The position numbers were made by a program, and so were the translations under genes. From contig CBDUMN010000082.1 in the NCBI GenBank assembly GCA_965368335.1, forward strand, positions 1 to 16,346: 16,346 nt of DNA. Direction: 5' to 3'. Below, piece after piece: positions 7,928-15,051 of this stretch. The notes under the pieces were generated by a model. It did no database searches, was not told where the DNA came from, and worked only from the letters and a program-made list of their open reading frames with translations. Within the stretch, counting starts at the first letter, position 1. Every line of letters starts with the position of its first letter. The DNA comes from CBDUMN01 sp965368335. Its GTDB lineage: Bacteria; Pseudomonadota; Alphaproteobacteria; Rhodospirillales; JAPHRK01.

Positions 7928-7941
7928 AAAAACACCCCGTC
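7918..7941. terminator. Terminator-like hairpin over the yejF stop codon
   Basis: GGCGGGGT (7918-7925) pairs with ACCCCGTC (7934-7941), eight pairs including one G-T, with an 8-nt loop of mostly A. The stem is strong but no run of T follows on the plus strand, so it is at best a weak intrinsic terminator for the yej operon or an mRNA 3' end stabiliser. Confidence 0.35.
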
Positions 7942-7951
7942 CACACATGAC
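7937..7951 (+). repeat. 15-bp copy of the IS remnant right end
   Basis: CCGTCCACACATGAC is identical to 467-481, which comprises the outer part of the IS right inverted repeat plus five bases beyond it. No transposase sequence adjoins it on either side. It may be a solo end left by an excision or recombination, or a shared target motif. It lies directly after yejF and 26 bp before a dispersed repeat copy. Confidence 0.5.
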
Positions 7952-7977
7952 ATTGGACAGTTTAAAAGTTGTTTTAA

Positions 7978-8017
7978 TCATTCTGGGGCATGCGCAGCAT
8001 GAACCCGGAATCCAGGA
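7978..8017 (+). repeat. Dispersed palindromic intergenic repeat, copy 2
   Basis: TCATTCTGGGGCATGCGCAG through GAACCCGGAATCCAGGA. The final 17 bp (8001-8017) are the exact reverse complement of 76-92, and the whole 40 bp aligns with copy 1 in the opposite orientation. The centre TGCGCAGCA is semi-palindromic. Confidence 0.7.
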
Positions 8018-8029
8018 TTGTGTGAAACC

Positions 8030-8047
8030 TTGTTATCGATTGTTATC
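8030..8047 (+). promoter_or_regulatory. Tandem TTGTTATC direct repeat upstream of the exporter promoter
   Basis: TTGTTATC occurs at 8030-8037 and again at 8040-8047, a spacing of exactly 10 bp (one helical turn), ending 9 bp before the proposed -35 box. This layout suits a transcription activator site, but no regulator gene lies nearby and chance is possible in this AT-richer stretch. Confidence 0.25.
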
Positions 8048-8056
8048 TTATCCGCA

Positions 8057-8085
8057 TTGCTACTTCCGCCCATTCGGCGTACAAT
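8057..8085 (+). promoter_or_regulatory. Likely sigma70-type promoter of the ABC exporter operon
   Basis: TTGCTA (8057-8062, 4 of 6) and TACAAT (8080-8085, 5 of 6) are separated by 17 bp in an AT-richer spacer. Transcription would start near 8092, giving a leader of about 45 nt before the ATPase gene at 8137. Confidence 0.5.
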
Positions 8086-8136
8086 TCTTCTAAGTTTTAC
8101 AATCTGTTAGCCGTATCGGGAAAGGGGGCGGCTGCG

Positions 8137-8853
8137 ATGACCGAGGTGCGCGACTGGCTGTTTAAGGTGCGGCGGCTGACCAAGGTTTATGAAACCGGGG
8201 AGGTCCAAGTCTATGCGTTACGCGGCGTCGACCTCGATATCCGGGTCGGCGAAGTGATGGTGCTTTTGGGTCCCTCCGGTTCGGGCAAATCCACATTCCT
8301 CAACATCATCGGCGGGCTCGACAAGGCAAGCGAAGGCAGCGTCCATTACGGCAGCCAGGAAATCACCGCGATGAACGATAGGGCGCTGACCGCCTATCGC
8401 CGCGACCATGTCGGCGTGGTCTTCCAGTTCTATAACCTCATTCCCTCGCTGACCGCGCGGGAAAACGTCGCCCTGGTGACCGATATCGCACCCAACCCCA
8501 TGGACCCGGCCGAGGCCCTGGAATTGGTCGGTTTGAGTGACCGGATCGATCATTTTCCCTCCCAGCTTTCGGGCGGTGAGCAGCAACGGGTGGCCATTGC
8601 GCGGGCCATCGCCAAACGCCCCGCCGTCTTGTTTTGCGACGAGCCGACCGGAGCGCTCGACAGCAAGACCGGGATCAAGGTTTTGGAAGCGCTCGACCGG
8701 GTCAATAAGGAGATAGGCACCACCACCGTGCTGATCACCCACAACGCCGGAATCGCCGGGCTGGGCGACCGGGTGGTTTCATTCGCCGATGGCAAAATCG
8801 CCAAGGTGGAAACCAACGAAAACCGCATCAGCCCCGCCGAGGTGAGTTGGTGA
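8137..8853 (+). CDS. ABC exporter ATPase, LolD/MacB/YbbA-like
   Basis: A single-domain ABC ATPase of 238 residues, typical of the class driving FtsX-type (mechanotransmission) permeases. Walker A GPSGSGKST is at 45-53, the Q-loop VVFQFYNLIPSLTARENV near 95-110, the signature LSGGEQQRVAIARA near 144, Walker B VLFCDEPTGALD at about 164-175 and the switch His in LITHNAG. GLDKASEG and FYNLIPSLT are diagnostic of the LolD/MacB branch. AAAGGGGG lies 8-16 nt before the ATG. The stop overlaps the next start by one base (TGATG), so it is translationally coupled to the permease. It probably powers movement of a lipid, peptide or drug from the inner membrane or periplasm outward; the substrate is unknown. 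Confidence 0.9.
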   Translation: MTEVRDWLFKVRRLTKVYETGEVQVYALRGVDLDIRVGEVMVLLGPSGSGKSTFLNIIGGLDKASEGSVHYGSQEITAMNDRALTAYRRDHVGVVFQFYNLIPSLTARENVALVTDIAPNPMDPAEALELVGLSDRIDHFPSQLSGGEQQRVAIARAIAKRPAVLFCDEPTGALDSKTGIKVLEALDRVNKEIGTTTVLITHNAGIAGLGDRVVSFADGKIAKVETNENRISPAEVSW

Positions 8854-11219
8854 TGCTCGCCCCTCTGGACATCAAGCTGTTGCGCGACCTGAAAAGGGTC
8901 TGGACCCAGGCTCTGGCGATTGCGCTGGTAATCGGTTGCGGCGTGGCGACCCTGGTGATGTTTCTCGGCACCTTGAGCTCGCTCGAAGCGACGCGGGACG
9001 CCTATTACGACCGCTACCGTTTCGCCAACGTTTTCGCTCCGCTCAAACGCGCGCCCGAGCGCATCAAGGCCCAGGCCGCCCAAATCTCCGGCGTGGCGGC
9101 GGTGGAAACCCGCATCGTCAAGGAAGTGATTCTCGACCTTGACGGCCTCGCCGAACCGGCGACGGCCCGACTGATTTCGTTGCCCGACCGGGGAGAGCCG
9201 CGACTGAACGGCGTCTACCTAAGGCGCGGGCGGCTGCTGGACGGGGCACACAACAATGAGGTGCTAATCGACGAAGCCTTCGCCGAAGCCCACGGCTTTC
9301 ACCCCGGCGATTCTTTCGAAGCCATTCTCAACGGCCGCAAAAGAGATCTGGTCATCGCCGGGGTCGTGCTTTCGCCGGAATATATCTTCGCTATGAAACC
9401 GGGCGATCTGGCGCCCGACAACGAGCATTTCGGCATCGTCTGGATGACCCGCACGGCTATGGCGGCGGCCTTTGGTTTCGAAGGCGCGTTCAACGATCTT
9501 TCGGCGAAGCTCGAGCGGGGGGCGCACCCTCAGGAGGTGATCGACCGGCTGGATGACCTACTCGATCCCTACGGCGCGACGGGCTCTTACAAGCGCAAGG
9601 ACCATCAGTCCCACGCCTTCCTCAACGGCGAGATGGAAGCCTTGGGCGCCATGGTCAAGATCGTTCCGCCGATCTTTCTCGCCGTGGCGGCTTTTTTGCT
9701 CAATCTGGTGGTCTCGCGCATGGTCGAGACCGAGCGCGAACAGATCGGCCTGCTCAAGGCCTTCGGCTACCGTTCGCGCGACGTGGGCTGGCACTACGGC
9801 AAGTTCATCATGTTGATTGCGACGACCGGTATTCTCTTGGGGTTCGGCGCGGGCATCTGGCTAGGCGACGGCCTGACCGGACTCTATGGAAAGTTCTACC
9901 GCTTTCCCTTCCTTTACTATGGACTGGACGGGAGGGCCTTCCTGATTGCCGCCGGGGTCAGTCTGGCCGCCGCCGGTCTGGGGGCCCTAAAAGCCGTTCG
10001 CATGGCAATCACCCTGCCGCCCGCCGAAGCGATGCAGCCCGCCCCGCCGCCGATCTATCACAAATCCCTGCTCGAAAGAATGGGGCTTTCCGCCCTGTTC
10101 AGCCAGCCAACCCGGATGATTTTGCGCCATATCCGCCGCTGGCCGTTGCGCGTCGGTCTGACCGGGCTGGGCATCGCCTGCTCGGTGGCGATTCTCGTCG
10201 AGGCCTTTTTCTTCTCCGATTCCACCGATCACCTGTCGAATGTTCATTTCAACATGACCAACCGCCAGGACGTCACCTTAAGCTTTACCGATCCTCAATC
10301 CGCCCGAGTCTTAAACGAAATCGCCCATATGCCGGGTGTCTTGTCCGCCGAACCGTTCCGCGTCGTCGCGACGCGGATTACCTATCAGCACCGGTCGCGA
10401 CGGGTCGCTTTGGAAGGGCGCAGCGAACAGGGCGAGATCAACCGCCTGCTCGACCCCGAACTTCGCCCGATCTCCCTGCCCGAACAAGGGTTGGTGCTGA
10501 CCGCGCAGCTCGCCAAGATGCTCGGGGCGGGGCGCGGCGATGTGTTGACCGTCGAGGTGTTGGAAGACCGCCGCCCGGTGCTGCGTCTGCCGGTTGCCGC
10601 CGTGGTCGAAGAGTTCGTCGGCTATGCGGCCTATATGCAAATCGATGCGCTGGGCCGTCTGCTGGGCGAAGGGCGCAGGGTTTCCGGCGCTTATCTAATG
10701 ACCGACGGCAAGCAGGAACCCGCCCTTTATAAAACGCTGAAGGAAACCCCCGCCGTGGCCGGGGTGGCGCTGCGCTCTGCGGCCCTTGAGAGTTTCGAGA
10801 AAACCATGGTCGAAAACGTGACCATCGCCAATACCTTCTATCTGCTGTTCGCCGGGCTGATTTCCATCGGCGTGGTCTATAACGCGGCGCGCATCAGCCT
10901 CTCGGAACGGGGGCGCGAATTGGCGACGCTCCGCGTACTCGGCTTCACCCGGTTCGAGGTGTCTTACATTCTTTTGGGCGAATTGATGCTGGTGACGCTT
11001 ATCGCCGTGCCTGTCGGCTGCGGCATGGGCTACGGCCTCGCCTGGCTCACCACCTTCGCCTTCGACGTGGAACTTTACCGCATCCCCCTGGTGCTCGAAC
11101 CTTCGACCTACGGGATGGCGGGGCTTATCGTTTGTGCGGCGGCCGCCGTTTCGGGCCTGGTGGTCCGGCGGCGCATCGACCGCCTGGACCTTGTCGCGGT
11201 CCTTAAAACAAGGGAGTGA
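8853..11219 (+). CDS. FtsX-family ABC exporter permease with duplicated core
   Basis: A 788-residue inner-membrane permease with two FtsX modules in one chain. Membrane segments are read at about 20-42, 269-288, 318-340, 361-383, 431-453, 655-680, 708-735 and 752-772, the 1+3 pattern twice over, with large periplasmic MacB-type domains at about 45-265 and 455-650. The FtsX sequence TEREQIGLLKAFGYRSRDV after the second segment is mirrored by SERGRELATLRVLGFTRFEV in the second half. This resembles YbbP more than MacB or DevC, which carry a single module. ATG at 8853 is preferred over in-frame TTG 8847 and GTG 8850 because GAGGTGAG sits 6 nt upstream. It works with the ATPase before it and the adaptor after it. 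Confidence 0.85.
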   Translation: MLAPLDIKLLRDLKRVWTQALAIALVIGCGVATLVMFLGTLSSLEATRDAYYDRYRFANVFAPLKRAPERIKAQAAQISGVAAVETRIVKEVILDLDGLAEPATARLISLPDRGEPRLNGVYLRRGRLLDGAHNNEVLIDEAFAEAHGFHPGDSFEAILNGRKRDLVIAGVVLSPEYIFAMKPGDLAPDNEHFGIVWMTRTAMAAAFGFEGAFNDLSAKLERGAHPQEVIDRLDDLLDPYGATGSYKRKDHQSHAFLNGEMEALGAMVKIVPPIFLAVAAFLLNLVVSRMVETEREQIGLLKAFGYRSRDVGWHYGKFIMLIATTGILLGFGAGIWLGDGLTGLYGKFYRFPFLYYGLDGRAFLIAAGVSLAAAGLGALKAVRMAITLPPAEAMQPAPPPIYHKSLLERMGLSALFSQPTRMILRHIRRWPLRVGLTGLGIACSVAILVEAFFFSDSTDHLSNVHFNMTNRQDVTLSFTDPQSARVLNEIAHMPGVLSAEPFRVVATRITYQHRSRRVALEGRSEQGEINRLLDPELRPISLPEQGLVLTAQLAKMLGAGRGDVLTVEVLEDRRPVLRLPVAAVVEEFVGYAAYMQIDALGRLLGEGRRVSGAYLMTDGKQEPALYKTLKETPAVAGVALRSAALESFEKTMVENVTIANTFYLLFAGLISIGVVYNAARISLSERGRELATLRVLGFTRFEVSYILLGELMLVTLIAVPVGCGMGYGLAWLTTFAFDVELYRIPLVLEPSTYGMAGLIVCAAAAVSGLVVRRRIDRLDLVAVLKTRE

Positions 11220-11227
11220 CCTGAGTT

Positions 11228-12442
11228 ATGGAAAAGCTGAAAACATTGAAGCCGGTGTTCGGCGGGCTTGCTCTTCTTGTCCTCGCCTTTTTGATTTACC
11301 TCTCTTTCCGCCCCCAGCCGGTGCCGGTCGATCTGGCGACCGTTGAGCGAGGCCCCCTGTCGGTCACCGTCGGCGATGAAGGGCGGACAAGGGTCCGCGA
11401 GGTCTATGTGGTTTCGGCCCCGGTGGGCGGCAAGGTCGAGCGCATCGTCGCCAAAGCGGGGGATTCGGTGGTCAAGGACGATACGGTCCTGGCCTCCATC
11501 CGGCCGAGCGCACCGCGCTTTTTGGACCGCCGCGACGAACGCCGCGCCCGGGCCGAAGCCAAGGCCGCGCGGGCTGCGTTGGCCCTTGCCGAAGCCGCCT
11601 TGGCGCGCAGCAAGGCGGCGCTGGATTTCGCCGAAGCCGAACTGATCCGAACCCGCGAATTGACCGCCAAGAAAGCCTCGTCGAAACAAAAGCTCGACGA
11701 GGCGGAGCTACAATACAAAACCGCCGGGGCGGAAATGGCCAACGCCAGGGCCGAAATGGAAATGCGCCGCTACGAACTTGAAACCGCCGAGGCCGCCTTG
11801 ATCCAGCCGAGCGAACAGGAAGCGGGGGTCGAGGCCGAGGGCTGTTGCGTCGCGGTTCACGCCCCCATCGTCGGCCGGGTGCTCAAGGTTTTGCAGGAAA
11901 GCGAAGCCGTGGTCGGCGCAGGAGCGCCGCTGGTCGAACTGGGCGACCCGACGGACCTTGAAATCGTCGTCGATCTGTTGAGCGAAGACGCCGTCAAGAT
12001 CGCCCGGGGAGCCGAAGCGGTGATCGAGAACTGGGGTGGACCGGGCCAACTGACCGGACGGGTCCGCACCGTCGAGCCATACGGTTTCACCAAAATCTCG
12101 GCGCTCGGCGTCGAGGAGCAGCGGGTTAACGTGGTGATCGACCTTACCGCGCCGCGCCAAACCTGGGACCGGCTCGGCCACGGCTACCGGGTCGACGCCA
12201 AGGTGACCATCTGGAAAGAAGAAAACGTTCTCCAGGCCCCTCTTTCGGCCTTGTTCCGCACCGGAGAAACTTGGTCGACCTTCGTTTTGCGCGACGGCAA
12301 GGCGGTTTCGGTTCCTGTCGACCTGGGACAGCGCAACCACCGCAAGGCCCAGGTGCTCAAAGGCTTGAACGAAGGAGATCGGGTGATCCTCCACCCGTCG
12401 GATAAAATTTCCGACGGCTCAGCGGTGATCGAGCGGCCTTAG
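11228..12442 (+). CDS. HlyD/MacA-type periplasmic adaptor of the ABC exporter
   Basis: Membrane-fusion protein of 404 residues. A short cytoplasmic start is followed by one membrane anchor (about 12-29), the first half of the lipoyl (biotinyl) domain (VSAPVGGKVERIVAKAGDSV), an Ala/Glu/Arg-rich coiled-coil hairpin at about 98-195, the second lipoyl half (VHAPIVGRVLKVLQESEAVV), then beta-barrel and membrane-proximal domains ending in LNEGDRVILHPSDKI. Adjacent cysteines precede the second lipoyl half (GCCVAVHAP). AGGGAG (11211-11216) serves the ATG, and only 8 bp separate it from the permease. The adaptor would bridge the permease toward an outer-membrane channel; no TolC-like gene is present here. 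It converges on uppP with 23 bp between stops and no clear terminator. Confidence 0.88.
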   Translation: MEKLKTLKPVFGGLALLVLAFLIYLSFRPQPVPVDLATVERGPLSVTVGDEGRTRVREVYVVSAPVGGKVERIVAKAGDSVVKDDTVLASIRPSAPRFLDRRDERRARAEAKAARAALALAEAALARSKAALDFAEAELIRTRELTAKKASSKQKLDEAELQYKTAGAEMANARAEMEMRRYELETAEAALIQPSEQEAGVEAEGCCVAVHAPIVGRVLKVLQESEAVVGAGAPLVELGDPTDLEIVVDLLSEDAVKIARGAEAVIENWGGPGQLTGRVRTVEPYGFTKISALGVEEQRVNVVIDLTAPRQTWDRLGHGYRVDAKVTIWKEENVLQAPLSALFRTGETWSTFVLRDGKAVSVPVDLGQRNHRKAQVLKGLNEGDRVILHPSDKISDGSAVIERP

Positions 12443-12465
12443 ATTCAGCTTGAGTTGGTCGCGCT

Positions 12466-13266
12466 CTAGCTGCTGTAGGCGAGCGCCAGAAGGGCCGCGC
12501 CGAGCAGCAGGCGATAGATGACGAAGGGGGTAAAGGTGGCGCGCTTGAGCCAGGCCATCATCAGGACGATGGCGACAAGTGCTGTGGCGAAAGCCAGACC
12601 AGCGGCCATTATGGCGTCGCCGGTCAGCTGGGCATTGCCCGACTGATAGAGTTCCCAACCCTTCAAGGTTCCCGCCCCGAGAATGGCCGGGATCGAGAGC
12701 AGCATGGAAAACCGCGCCGCGTCGGGCCGCTCATAACCCAAAATACGGGCTGCCGTAATAGTGATGCCCGAGCGCGAGGTGCCGGGGATCAGCGCCAAAC
12801 ATTGCGAGAGGCCGACAAACAGGGTCGCGCCAATGGAAAGATGCTCGATACGGCGAATGGTCATGCCGTATTTATCGCAAACATAAAGCAGCACGCCGAA
12901 ACCAAAGGTCGTCCAGCCGATCACCATCAGGCTGCGCCATGCGTCGCCGTAGTATTCGTTGACCAGATAGCCCGCGCCGATAATCGGGATGGTCGCGAGA
13001 ATCAAATGGCCCAACAGGCGGCTGCCGGGGTGGCGCTTGCCCTTGATCAAGCTTCCGAGCCCGGCCAGAATGGACCAGATATCGCGCCACAGATAGAGCA
13101 TCACCGCGCCCAACGTGCCCACATGGACCGCCACGTCCATCAGCAGGCCCTGATCCTGCCATCCGGTGAAGATCGGCACCAAAGCCAGATGTCCGGAAGA
13201 GCTGATCGGCAGAAATTCGGTGATTCCCTGCACGACCGCCAAAACCGCTAGATGTAGAAGTGGCAA
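12466..13266 (-). CDS. uppP: Undecaprenyl-diphosphate phosphatase
   Basis: Integral membrane enzyme that removes one phosphate from undecaprenyl diphosphate to regenerate the lipid carrier for peptidoglycan and other envelope polymers; loss or excess affects bacitracin sensitivity. The BacA-family motifs are present: QGITEFLPISSSGHL at about 13-27 (the Q/E-xxx-E pair Q13 and E17, and H26) and PGTSRSG at about 161-167, whose Arg is catalytic. Seven or eight hydrophobic segments fill the 266 residues. There is no ATG in frame: a TAA lies upstream and the candidates are TTG at 13281 and TTG at 13266. The second is chosen because MPLLHLAVLAVVQGITEF matches the family start and GGGGAC lies just upstream; the longer form would add five residues. 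Confidence 0.92.
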   Translation of the reverse strand: MPLLHLAVLAVVQGITEFLPISSSGHLALVPIFTGWQDQGLLMDVAVHVGTLGAVMLYLWRDIWSILAGLGSLIKGKRHPGSRLLGHLILATIPIIGAGYLVNEYYGDAWRSLMVIGWTTFGFGVLLYVCDKYGMTIRRIEHLSIGATLFVGLSQCLALIPGTSRSGITITAARILGYERPDAARFSMLLSIPAILGAGTLKGWELYQSGNAQLTGDAIMAAGLAFATALVAIVLMMAWLKRATFTPFVIYRLLLGAALLALAYSS

Positions 13267-13616
13267 AACCCCAGTCCCCAAAATATCGCCGTCATCTTAT
13301 ATCAGACCTGCTCCCTCTACTGAAAGAGCCTGATTTCGTCTCATTTCGGTACCATTTTGCCAATGCAGCCTCTCAGGCCAGCAATCGACATGCCGCAAGC
13401 CGTGCCCAACAAAGAATTATAGGTAAGTATTATTGACCTTTTTGATCGATTTTTCTGGACTTCGGGCCTTACAAGGCGTACGAAAGGGCTCCGCCACCGC
13501 CGACAGCTTAAAATTCCGCGCCACCCTTTACCCCGGCGCGCACGGCGGCGACGCCCCAGGGAAACGGGCGACAAGCGGCTTTTAGAATGACGACCAGCGA
13601 CGGAAAGGGCGGGACC
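13267..13616. other. Divergent intergenic region between uppP and gltD
   Basis: About 350 bp without a supported gene. An AT-richer core (about 13411-13460) probably holds promoters for both directions, while 13465-13586 is GC-rich and resembles leader sequence for gltD. No riboswitch, tRNA or clear sigma54 site (TGGC-N8-TTGC) was recognised. TTGACC at 13433-13438 is a plausible -35 for gltD but has no good -10 at the right distance. Confidence 0.5.
13416..13421 (-). promoter_or_regulatory. Possible -10 box for uppP
   Basis: A perfect TATAAT is read on the minus strand within CCTATAATTC. No matching -35 lies 16-18 bp upstream (CAAAAA is nearest), and the leader would be about 140 nt, so this is only a weak candidate. 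Confidence 0.22.
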
Positions 13617-15047
13617 ATGTCCAAACCCATGATGCAGTTCACGACTGTTGGCCAAAAGATGCCGGAAAAACGCAAGGCGGAAGAACGGGCCGGGGATTTC
13701 GATGAAATCTACCAGGGCTTTCCGCCACCCAAGGCCGGCGAACAGTCCTCGCGTTGCGAACAATGCGGCATCCCTTTCTGTCAGGTCCATTGCCCGCTGC
13801 AAAACAACATTCCCGATTGGCTGAAGCTGGTCGCCAACGAGCGCCTCGAAGAAGCCTATGAAGTCAGCAGCGCAACCAACAACTTCCCCGAAATCACCGG
13901 CCGCATCTGTCCGCAGGACCGGCTTTGCGAAGGTGGCTGCGTGCTCGAACAATCGCGCAACAACGCAGTGACCATCGGCTCGGTGGAAAAATTCATCACC
14001 GACCACGCCTTTGAGCAGGACTGGGTCAAGCCGATCAAACCGGCCATCGAGCGCCCCCAATCGGTCGGCGTCATCGGCGCGGGGCCCGGCGGCATGGCCG
14101 CGGCCGAACAGCTGCGCAAAAAAGGCTATCAGGTCCACCTCTACGACCGTCACGACCGGGTCGGCGGCCTGTTGGTTTACGGCATTCCCAACTTCAAGCT
14201 CGATAAAGAAGTCGTGGCGCGACGCGCCAAGCTGATGGAAGAAAGCGGTATCGTTTTCCACCTCAACTTCGAAGTGGGTCGCGAGGCGACGCTTTCCGAG
14301 CTGCGGAACAAACACGACGCCCTGCTGATCGCCACCGGGGTCTACAAAGCGACCGACCTCAAGCTGCCCGGCAACGACCTTGAAAATGTCGTCCAGGCGC
14401 TCGACTACCTGATCGCCTCCAACAAAAAAGGCCTGGGCGACAAGGTGGAAGCCTTCGATTCCGGAGCGCTCGACGCCAAGGGCAAGAACGTCGTGGTGGT
14501 CGGCGGCGGCGACACCGCCATGGACTGCGTGCGCACCGCTCTGCGCCAGGGGGCTAAATCGGTCAACTGCCTCTACCGCCGCGACCGCGCCAACATGCCC
14601 GGCTCGGCCCGCGAGGTGAGCCACGCCGAAGAGGAAGGCGCGCATTTCGCCTGGCTGTCGAACCCGGTCAGCTTCAACGGCGAGGGCGCGGTCGACAGCG
14701 TCACCGCCATTGAGATGCACCTGGGCCTGGCCGACGAATCCGGCCGCCAGACCCCCAAACCCATCGAGGGCTCCGAATACGATCTGCTCGCCGATCTGGT
14801 GATCAAGGCCCTGGGCTTCGGCCCGGAAGACCTGCCCAAGCTGTTCGGCGAACCGGATCTGGCCGTCGATCAATGGGGCGCCCTGCCGGTCAATGGCGAT
14901 TTGATGACCAACCTGGATGGCGTCTTCGCCGCCGGTGACATCGTGCGCGGCGCCTCGCTGGTGGTCTGGGCCATTCGCGACGGTCGCGACGCCGCCGAAG
15001 GCATCCACCGCTACATCGAAACCCAAAAAATTCAGGCTGCGGAGTAG
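13617..15047 (+). CDS. gltD: Glutamate synthase [NADPH] small (beta) subunit
   Basis: Supplies electrons from NADPH to the large subunit, which turns 2-oxoglutarate and glutamine into two glutamates. In the 476 residues, the N-terminal cluster-binding cysteines are C47, C50, C55 and C59 (CEQCGIPFCQVHCP), then CPQDRLCEGGC near 98-108. The FAD site GVIGAGPGGMAA is near 150, the NADPH site VVVVGGGDTAMDC near 290, and the C-terminal FAD contact VFAAGDIVRGASLVVWAIRDG near 436. Motifs and length match the alphaproteobacterial (Azospirillum-type) beta subunit. ATG 13617 is preferred to 13587 because AGGGCGGG sits just before it, while nothing resembling a ribosome site precedes 13587. Only 4 bp separate its stop from the gltB start, so the pair is co-transcribed. 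Confidence 0.93.
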   Translation: MSKPMMQFTTVGQKMPEKRKAEERAGDFDEIYQGFPPPKAGEQSSRCEQCGIPFCQVHCPLQNNIPDWLKLVANERLEEAYEVSSATNNFPEITGRICPQDRLCEGGCVLEQSRNNAVTIGSVEKFITDHAFEQDWVKPIKPAIERPQSVGVIGAGPGGMAAAEQLRKKGYQVHLYDRHDRVGGLLVYGIPNFKLDKEVVARRAKLMEESGIVFHLNFEVGREATLSELRNKHDALLIATGVYKATDLKLPGNDLENVVQALDYLIASNKKGLGDKVEAFDSGALDAKGKNVVVVGGGDTAMDCVRTALRQGAKSVNCLYRRDRANMPGSAREVSHAEEEGAHFAWLSNPVSFNGEGAVDSVTAIEMHLGLADESGRQTPKPIEGSEYDLLADLVIKALGFGPEDLPKLFGEPDLAVDQWGALPVNGDLMTNLDGVFAAGDIVRGASLVVWAIRDGRDAAEGIHRYIETQKIQAAE

Positions 15048-15051
15048 GGCT

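Noticed and set aside
13433..13461. TTGACC as the -35 of a gltD promoter
   Set aside because: At 16-18 bp downstream only TGGACT-like sequences occur, matching at most three of six -10 bases.
13587..13616. Upstream ATG start for gltD
   Set aside because: No ribosome binding site precedes it, whereas AGGGCGGG precedes the ATG at 13617.
13341..15026. Long open frame of 561 codons on the minus strand across gltD
   Set aside because: It is antisense to gltD, which has every catalytic motif. The translation is low-complexity (rich in G, V, F, D) with no recognisable domain, as expected from a shadow frame in GC-rich DNA.
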